A stretch of DNA of 11,740 bases, from positions 1 through 11,740 of the forward strand of contig RFHN01000009.1 in assembly GCA_003695835.1 (NCBI GenBank). The letters are read 5' to 3'. Both the position numbers and the translations under genes were made by a program. This document shows, one piece after another, positions 7,337-11,740 of the stretch. Positions within the stretch are counted from its first letter, which is position 1; each line of letters starts with the position of its first letter. This DNA comes from Armatimonadota bacterium. GTDB taxonomy: Bacteria > Armatimonadota > Fimbriimonadia > Fimbriimonadales > ATM1. The notes beneath the pieces are model-generated. The model saw nothing but the letters and a program-made list of their open reading frames with translations. It made no database searches and was not told the origin of the DNA.

Positions 7337-9078
7337 AGACGCGATCGAAGGTCGTCCGCAAGCTTTCGGTTCCCCACTTGCTCAGCGTAATAAATCCCGC
7401 GATTGAGATACAGACTCGAACGGGCTTTGTTGTCGCCAAAGAGGAGCGCAATCTGCAAGCAGGTGTTTCCGAGCAACGTACCGGCTTCCGACCGAACCTG
7501 GCCCTCGCTATTGAAAGCGACCTCCAGAGCCTTTGACGCCTCAGTAAGCCTGTCGAACCGATCCTGGGGATCGGTAGTTCGTGTGGCAATGTCGTACAGG
7601 AGCTTGCCAGCGTCGAGGGTGGCCTGGCCGTCTTCGCCCGCCATCTCGGCAGCCCGCTGGGCCAAGCCAGCCGCCTGGCGCAGAGTCTCGTCCGTCGTGC
7701 CCGCGTCCAGCAAGCGGCGGGCACGCTCCAGGTAGGCCCGGCTCAAGAGTCTCTCGATTCGCTCGCGGGTAGCGTGGGATTGCGCCCGCCGTCTGAGTTC
7801 GGTCAACTGCTGCTGCGCAGCCAACGGATCCGACGGGATCAGTCTCTCCACCTTCGCGATCTCATCCGCGAGCGCCTGGTCCACCTTCGCGGCGGTGGCT
7901 TCTTGGGAGCGGCGATCCAGCCAGGCGATCGTGCCCACGGCCGTCGCCAGCAGGACCCCACCGATGAGAACGACAATCAGGGTTCGCAACAGAAACTCGC
8001 TCGCTTCCGGGCTTAACAGCGGTCGCTTGGGTGGGTTTACCCAACCAGGCGGGAAGGGCGGCATCGGCATATTGGGCGGAAACGATGCGCCGTACGGCTG
8101 ACCGTAGGGCGAGGCGCCGGTCGGCGCGTATCCGCCCGGGGGCGGCGGCGGAGATGGGGCGCCAGTTCCCGGCGGTTGAGAAGTGCCATACGTGTAGGGC
8201 GATTGCGCACTGTAGGGGTCGAGGGGCGGGCCCCAAGGGCTGGGTGGGCCCATCGAATCCGTCAGCGCTCCCTGCAACGCATCGTTCAGCGCGGCCTTCA
8301 GTTCCTTCGCGCTGGAGTAGCGATCGTCGGGGTCCTTGGAGATCGCCTTGCGAACGACGTGCGCAATCGCCCACGGAACACCGTCTATCTCCGCAGGCTC
8401 CGCATGCAGGATTCTGTGACTGATCGTTACGACCGTATCCCCGGTGAACGGCTTTTGCCCAGAAAGCATCTCGTACAGAACCACTCCGCAGCTCCACACG
8501 TCGGTGCGGGGGTCCACATCCCGTCCGACCACCTGCTCGGGGGACATGTACGAAGGGGTTCCAAAGATTTGACCATCTACGGTGATACTCGGCTCGAACT
8601 GAAGCCGCGCGATGCCGAAGTCGGTGATGACGACTCTTCCGTCGGGGAGCAGTTGAATGTTCTCCGGCTTGATGTCGCGGTGCACAACACCGTTCTCGTG
8701 AGCGAAGGCCAGCCCGTCGAGCACCTGGTCGAAGATCTTGACGGCGTCTTCGGGCGTGATCTTCCCCTCGCGGTCCATGCGCTGCCGAAGCGTCTCGCCT
8801 TCGAGATACTCCATGACGATGTAGCTTCGGCCGTTCTCTTCGCCGACTTCGTAGATACTGACGATATTGGGGTGTTCCAGGCGTCCGGCGGCACGGGCTT
8901 CGCGCTTGAACCGTTCCTTGCGCGCGTGCTTGTCCTTATCGCTGATACCGTCGGGGAGGCGCAACTCCTTGAGGGCGACACGCCGATCCAGTTGAGGGTC
9001 CCACGCCTCGTAGACGATGTCATTACTGCGGGCGATCTCGCGAATCAGCTCGTAACGCCCAAGGGTCCCCAGCGACAT
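7333..9078 (-). CDS. Transmembrane serine/threonine protein kinase, PknB-like
   Basis: A 581-aa Hanks-type kinase. The cytoplasmic kinase domain spans about 9-268 with catalytic Lys37 (VALKEL), alpha-C Glu60, HRDIKPEN (133-140), DFG (153-155) and GTPSYMSPEQ (173-182), so phosphotransfer residues are intact. The glycine-rich ATP loop is unusual: EIARSNDIVYEA (14-25) where GxGxxGxVY is expected. A Pro/Gly/Tyr-rich linker (about 277-352) joins the kinase to one membrane helix (about 363-387). The outer part, 388-581, is not PASTA; it is predicted all-helical with alanine- and leucine-rich, TPR-like spacing, and may be the sensor. The start MSLGTLGRYELIREI is normal for the family. A -10-like CATAAT on this strand ends 9 bases before the ATG. 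Convergent with the SLH gene, sharing stop-codon bases, with no room for a terminator between. Targets are unknown; nearby wall genes are only suggestive. Confidence 0.95.
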   Translation of the reverse strand: MSLGTLGRYELIREIARSNDIVYEAWDPQLDRRVALKELRLPDGISDKDKHARKERFKREARAAGRLEHPNIVSIYEVGEENGRSYIVMEYLEGETLRQRMDREGKITPEDAVKIFDQVLDGLAFAHENGVVHRDIKPENIQLLPDGRVVITDFGIARLQFEPSITVDGQIFGTPSYMSPEQVVGRDVDPRTDVWSCGVVLYEMLSGQKPFTGDTVVTISHRILHAEPAEIDGVPWAIAHVVRKAISKDPDDRYSSAKELKAALNDALQGALTDSMGPPSPWGPPLDPYSAQSPYTYGTSQPPGTGAPSPPPPPGGYAPTGASPYGQPYGASFPPNMPMPPFPPGWVNPPKRPLLSPEASEFLLRTLIVVLIGGVLLATAVGTIAWLDRRSQEATAAKVDQALADEIAKVERLIPSDPLAAQQQLTELRRRAQSHATRERIERLLSRAYLERARRLLDAGTTDETLRQAAGLAQRAAEMAGEDGQATLDAGKLLYDIATRTTDPQDRFDRLTEASKALEVAFNSEGQVRSEAGTLLGNTCLQIALLFGDNKARSSLYLNRGIYYAEQVGNRKLADDLRSRL

Positions 9079-9087
9079 TTCACTTCT

Positions 9088-9093
9088 ATTATG
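9088..9093 (-). promoter_or_regulatory. Possible -10 element of the kinase gene
   Basis: The minus strand reads CATAAT, five of six matches to TATAAT, ending 9 bases before the kinase ATG. The -35 region 17 bases further upstream (TGTCGG) is a poor match. If used, transcription would start within a few bases of the ATG, giving a leaderless or nearly leaderless message. It sits between the Spy-gene terminator and the kinase start, where a promoter is expected. Confidence 0.4.
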
Positions 9094-9140
9094 AGCAAAT
9101 AGGGGCGCAGCCGACAGCGCCGCTCACCGTGCGACAGAAA

Positions 9141-9168
9141 CGGGGCGCCGAGATCGCTCGGCGCCCCG
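9141..9168 (-). terminator. Intrinsic terminator after the Spy-like gene
   Basis: A perfect 12-bp GC-rich inverted repeat (arms 9141-9152 and 9157-9168) with a 4-base loop. It lies 22 bp past the stop of the Spy-like gene. On the minus strand it is followed by TTTCTGT, a short imperfect U-tract, so it fits rho-independent termination of that gene before the kinase gene. The stem is symmetric, but the bases after it on the plus strand (GTAGTTG) are not T-rich and no plus-strand gene ends nearby. Confidence 0.85.
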
Positions 9169-9190
9169 GTAGTTGAACAGCGTGAGTGGC

Positions 9191-9871
9191 TTATCCGCCG
9201 CGCTGCAGTTGGAACGGCTTGCCGAGCATGCCTTCCCACGTCTTTTTCTGCTCCGCCGTCAACACGCCGAGGATCTTCTCGTCGGTCGCCTTGCGAAGCT
9301 TTTGCATCTCTTCCATCATCGCTTGACGATCGCCGCCAGCGCCTCCCTGGAACATGTCGCGCATCGTTGCGCGCTGCTCCTCGAGGATGGCTTGAATCTT
9401 CTCGCGCTGACTGTCGGAAAGACCGACCTTGTCCGCAATCTCCTTACGGGCGAGAGCGGCAGGTCCTTCCAGCTGGAGACTGATTTCCTGGTACCGCTTG
9501 TACTGCTCGGCGCTCAGGATCTCTTTGATCTTCTTCTCTTGCTCGAGGCGCATCTGCTCGCGGGCTTGCGGATCGGCGCCTCCGCCAAAGCCGCCGCGGC
9601 CTCCGGCGCCACCAGGACCACCCGGGCCTCCAGCGGGCCTAAGCGCCTCGCGCAACTTGGCGACCTGGTCCTCGGTCAGCTTCAACTCGGCCTGGACTTG
9701 CGGGTTCATGAGAATCATCGGGCCAGCCATTCGGCCCATCATCATCCCGCCTTGCCGGCCGCCGAAGCCCTGACCGCCGCCAAAGCCGCCTTGGCCACCG
9801 CCGCCACGCTGAGCGGCTGCAGAGACAGCAAGCAGGGCCATCACGGCGAACAGCATGATCAGTCGTTTCAT
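9191..9871 (-). CDS. Secreted Spy/CpxP-like LTxxQ-repeat protein, glycine-rich
   Basis: A 226-aa exported protein. Residues 1-20 form a clear signal peptide ending SAAA before QRGG. A Gly/Gln/Phe/Met-rich stretch (22-50) follows, then helical segments with four LTxxQ-like motifs: LTEDQ (65-69), LSAEQ (119-123), LSDSQ (151-155) and LTAEQ (204-208). A second glycine-rich insert (81-98) separates the first two. LTxxQ motifs define the Spy/CpxP family, in which E. coli Spy is a periplasmic chaperone and CpxP a stress-response modulator. This protein is longer, with twice the usual pair of motifs and low-complexity glycine linkers, so family membership is clear but function is inferred only. AAGGAGG on this strand, 13 bases before the ATG, supports the start. 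A strong hairpin terminator follows the stop, so it is probably transcribed alone rather than with the downstream kinase gene. Confidence 0.88.
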   Translation of the reverse strand: MKRLIMLFAVMALLAVSAAAQRGGGGQGGFGGGQGFGGRQGGMMMGRMAGPMILMNPQVQAELKLTEDQVAKLREALRPAGGPGGPGGAGGRGGFGGGADPQAREQMRLEQEKKIKEILSAEQYKRYQEISLQLEGPAALARKEIADKVGLSDSQREKIQAILEEQRATMRDMFQGGAGGDRQAMMEEMQKLRKATDEKILGVLTAEQKKTWEGMLGKPFQLQRGG

Positions 9872-9884
9872 TTTCTTGTCGAAT

Positions 9885-9891
9885 CCTCCTT
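9885..9891 (-). promoter_or_regulatory. Strong Shine-Dalgarno of the Spy-like gene
   Basis: The minus strand carries AAGGAGG, a full match to the anti-Shine-Dalgarno sequence, 13 bases before the ATG at 9871. The spacing is longer than optimal. It is the best ribosome site in the window and contrasts with the kinase, menG and antiporter genes, which have none. Confidence 0.7.
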
Positions 9892-9989
9892 CGTTGGATT
9901 GGTAGGGCTTTCGTCCCTAACGCATAAGTACGTTGAATCTCCGAAAAAGATCACCCAGGCACCGGCGACAACCGAACTTTCACTCTTTT
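9892..9989. other. Divergent intergenic region between the Spy-like gene and menG
   Basis: Part of the 156-bp gap 9872-10027, the largest in the window. It must hold the promoter of the Spy-like gene, but I see no good -35/-10 pair for it. Two small inverted repeats are present: TAGGG/CCCTA (9902-9918) and AACG/CGTT (9919-9934). Either could be an operator or chance. The region is AT-richer than its surroundings. Confidence 0.35.
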
Positions 9990-10020
9990 TTGAACTGTCT
10001 GACCACTCTGCGGGTATCTT
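9990..10020 (+). promoter_or_regulatory. Possible promoter of the menG-prenyl synthase pair
   Basis: TTGAAC at 9990-9995 and TATCTT at 10015-10020 (each four of six matches to the sigma-70 consensus) with a long 19-bp spacer. The -10-like element ends 7 bases before the menG ATG, and no Shine-Dalgarno is present, so the message could begin at or next to the ATG. Position is sensible; the match alone is weak. Confidence 0.4.
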
Positions 10021-10027
10021 AAAGCCG

Positions 10028-10750
10028 ATGAGCCGCAGCGTGAGCCAGCCCCCTTGGCACCTCTCCGGACACGAAAAGCGCGAGCAGGTTCGGGAGATGT
10101 TCGAGAGCATCAGCCCGACCTACGACGCGATGAATTCGGTCATGAGCCTGGGCCTTCACCGACGCTGGCGCGCATACGCGGTTCGCCTGCTCGCGTTGGA
10201 ACCGGGGGATTCCGCCCTCGATCTCTGCTGCGGCACGGGAGACTTCGCCTACCCTCTGCGAAAGGCGGTCGGGTCGCAGGGGGCGATCGTCGGTCTCGAC
10301 TTCTCCGCGCAGATGCTGGCGCGGGCCAAGCAGAAGGACGCCCCGATGACGCCAACCTTGGGAGATGCGTGCGCCCTTCCCTTTCAAGAGGAACGTTTCG
10401 ACGCCATTACTGTCGGATGGGGACTGCGGAACGTGGCAGACCTCGACGCGTGCCTTCGCGAGTGCCATCGCGTCTTGAAACCGGGCGGTAGGCTCGTGAG
10501 CGTGGATATGGCGGTGCCGACCAACCCGGTCGCCCGGCTCGGGGCAAGGGTCGTCGGCGGCTGGATCCTTCCCACACTGGGGGCGCTCGTCGGCCGGAGG
10601 GAAGCCTATACGTACCTGCCGAAGTCCACGGAATCGTTCGATTCGCCCGAGAGCCTCGCCCGCAGGATGACCCAAGTCGGCTTCACCGAGCCGCTGATCC
10701 GAAGGCTTTTCTTCGGCAACATCGCAGTCGTGAGGTGCGTCAAACCGTGA
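10028..10750 (+). CDS. menG: Demethylmenaquinone methyltransferase (MenG/UbiE family)
   Basis: A class I SAM-dependent methyltransferase that methylates the quinone ring late in menaquinone (or ubiquinone) synthesis, at the inner face of the membrane. The 240-aa length is typical. UbiE signatures are present: FESISPTYDAMNSVMS (25-40), the SAM motif LDLCCGTGDFA, GLDFSAQML, GDACALPF followed by FDAITVGWGLRNV, LKPGGRLV, and the C-terminal YTYLPKST...F and GNIAVVRCVKP. Ubiquinone is rare outside Proteobacteria, so MenG is the likelier role. The ATG at 10028 is chosen because family homology starts there; the same frame stays open upstream to 9173 but that part lies opposite the Spy-like gene. There is no Shine-Dalgarno; a TATCTT -10-like element lies 7 bases upstream. 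It overlaps the following prenyl synthase by 4 bp, a functional pairing as in the hepS-menG-hepT locus of Bacillus. Confidence 0.96.
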   Translation: MSRSVSQPPWHLSGHEKREQVREMFESISPTYDAMNSVMSLGLHRRWRAYAVRLLALEPGDSALDLCCGTGDFAYPLRKAVGSQGAIVGLDFSAQMLARAKQKDAPMTPTLGDACALPFQEERFDAITVGWGLRNVADLDACLRECHRVLKPGGRLVSVDMAVPTNPVARLGARVVGGWILPTLGALVGRREAYTYLPKSTESFDSPESLARRMTQVGFTEPLIRRLFFGNIAVVRCVKP

Positions 10751-11740
10751 CACCCGAGTATGCCGCGACGACCGCGCGTCTGGCGGAGGGCCAGATGGCG
10801 CAAGCGCTCGTCAGCGACCTCGGTCGCGTCGAAGCAGTGCTGGACGAGATCCTGCAATCCGAGTGCGTTACGGTCGAAACGGTCGGCCGCGAACTGTTCC
10901 TCGCCGGCGGCAAGCGCCTCCGACCCTTATTACTGACGTTGAGCGCCCGCGCTTGCGGGCTGGACGACCTACCCCCTGCGGTGATTCAAGCGGCAGCTGC
11001 GGCGGAACTCATCCATATGGCGACCCTCATCCACGACGACGTCGTGGACGAAACGCCCCTTCGACGCGGAAGACCTACGGCTTACGCCTCGTTCGGCAGC
11101 ACATCCGCAATCCTGAGCGGCGACGTCATGCTGGCGAAAGCGATGGAGTTGCTCGCTCTAACCGGCTCCATCGAGACGATTCGCGTCATGAGCGGCGCCG
11201 TCGTCGCCATGGCGCAGGGCGAAGTGCGCGAAGTGGAAGTGCGCGGTGACTTCGAACTCTCCGAAGAGATGCATTTAGAGATCCTTCGACTGAAGACCGC
11301 CGAGTTCATGGCAGCCTGCTGCCAGGTCGGCGCGATCCTCGCCGGAGGCACCGCGGCCGAATGCGAAGCCCTCGCGGGATACGGGCGACACCTCGGCATC
11401 GCCTTCCAAATCGTGGACGACCTCCTCGACTATGCGGGCAAAGCGACCGAGACCGGAAAACGCCGGGGGACGGACCTCATCGAAGGATGCGCCACCCTCC
11501 CGCTCATCCTTCTTCGCGACCGCTGCGAAGCCGAGGAAACCGCTTTCGTCGAGAGCCTATTCGGAACCGAGCCTGACGAAGCCTCCCTGGAAAGACTCCT
11601 GGCCTTGATGGATTCCAAGAACGTCTTTGCTGCCGCGGAAGCGGCAGCCAAAGAACACGTACGGCTCGCTGTCGCTCATCTCGACCGACTGCCGACCAAC
11701 GAAGCGACTCAACTGCTCCGCGAGGCGACCGACTTGGTAC
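10747..11740 (+). CDS. Long-chain trans-polyprenyl diphosphate synthase (C-terminus cut by window edge)
   Basis: A (2E,6E)-type prenyltransferase that elongates an allylic diphosphate with IPP, most likely making the menaquinone side chain. 331 codons are visible, close to full family length. GGKRLRP (54-60) binds IPP; the first aspartate motif is DDVVD (97-101) and the second DDLLD (224-228). The residue five before the first motif is Ala92 (MATLIHDD), a small residue as in heptaprenyl-to-decaprenyl synthases and unlike short-chain FPP/GGPP enzymes, so a long product is inferred. GTG at 10747 forms a GTGA overlap with the menG stop, with GAGG 11 bases upstream. In the conserved segment after the second motif, TDLIEGCATLPLI has Cys247 where Lys is most common; other residues are also known there. 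It is HepT/IspB-like; exact chain length cannot be read from sequence. The frame is open at the window end. Confidence 0.95.
   Translation, partial: MTPEYAATTARLAEGQMAQALVSDLGRVEAVLDEILQSECVTVETVGRELFLAGGKRLRPLLLTLSARACGLDDLPPAVIQAAAAAELIHMATLIHDDVVDETPLRRGRPTAYASFGSTSAILSGDVMLAKAMELLALTGSIETIRVMSGAVVAMAQGEVREVEVRGDFELSEEMHLEILRLKTAEFMAACCQVGAILAGGTAAECEALAGYGRHLGIAFQIVDDLLDYAGKATETGKRRGTDLIEGCATLPLILLRDRCEAEETAFVESLFGTEPDEASLERLLALMDSKNVFAAAEAAAKEHVRLAVAHLDRLPTNEATQLLREATDLV

Noticed and set aside
8060..8260. Pro/Gly/Tyr-rich repeats in the kinase linker considered as a DNA repeat or CRISPR.
   Set aside because: The units are irregular and in frame; this is a low-complexity protein linker.
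8176..9102. A 308-codon plus-strand open frame opposite the kinase.
   Set aside because: It mirrors the kinase codons; the kinase frame has all catalytic motifs, so this is a shadow.
9902..9934. Small inverted repeats in the 9872-10027 gap considered as a terminator or riboswitch.
   Set aside because: Stems of four to five pairs with no T-tract and no conserved core; too short to name.
9173..10027. N-terminal extension of menG making a 525-aa fusion.
   Set aside because: The extension lies opposite the Spy-like gene and its promoter region; UbiE homology starts at the ATG at 10028.

Overview
The window reads as an ordinary, gene-dense stretch of chromosome from a GC-rich bacterium. No mobile element, CRISPR array, RNA gene or prophage is visible. 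The gene content suggests an organism with a peptidoglycan wall, MreB-based cell shape, a degenerate S-layer-homology (SLH) protein, a menaquinone-type respiratory quinone pathway and PknB-like signalling. My best guess is a member of Armatimonadota (Fimbriimonadia-like) or a neighbouring deep-branching group. This is an inference from overall flavour, not from a marker gene; a 16S or protein tree would decide it.

Left part, minus strand (1-2602): an apparently co-directional cluster. In transcription order it holds a 71-aa CxxC/CxxC protein, a 303-aa membrane-anchored protein that I do not recognise, hisF (the cyclase subunit of imidazole glycerol phosphate synthase), and a rhomboid intramembrane protease cut by the window edge. 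The spacings are 16, 0 and 33 bp. HisF is away from any other his gene here.

Middle, plus strand (about 2637-7336): a KefB/YbaL-like monovalent cation:proton antiporter with a C-terminal TrkA-N (RCK) domain. It is followed by an envelope cluster of murA, an mreB-family gene that overlaps murA by 13 bp, and a secreted protein with degenerate SLH repeats whose ATG follows the mreB stop directly. Together these cover the first committed step of peptidoglycan synthesis, the cytoskeletal scaffold that guides wall growth, and a possible wall- or outer-envelope-binding protein.

Right-middle, minus strand (7333-9871): a transmembrane Ser/Thr protein kinase, convergent with the SLH gene so that the stop codons overlap. 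Upstream of it is a secreted Spy/CpxP-like LTxxQ-repeat protein with its own strong intrinsic terminator. Both look like envelope signalling or stress proteins, but nothing in the sequence proves that they act together.

Right end, plus strand (10028-11740): menG/ubiE (demethylmenaquinone methyltransferase) and a long-chain trans-polyprenyl diphosphate synthase joined by a 4-bp GTGA overlap. This is a two-gene quinone module that supplies the side chain and the last ring methylation; the synthase is cut by the window edge a few residues before its expected end.

There is no gene-free stretch longer than 300 bases; the largest gap is the 156-bp divergent region 9872-10027. I did not find a convincing undescribed system. 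The points most worth following are the unknown 303-aa/71-aa pair, the kinase with a non-canonical glycine loop and an unknown extracytoplasmic helical domain, and -10-like elements placed so close to start codons that leaderless transcripts are possible.
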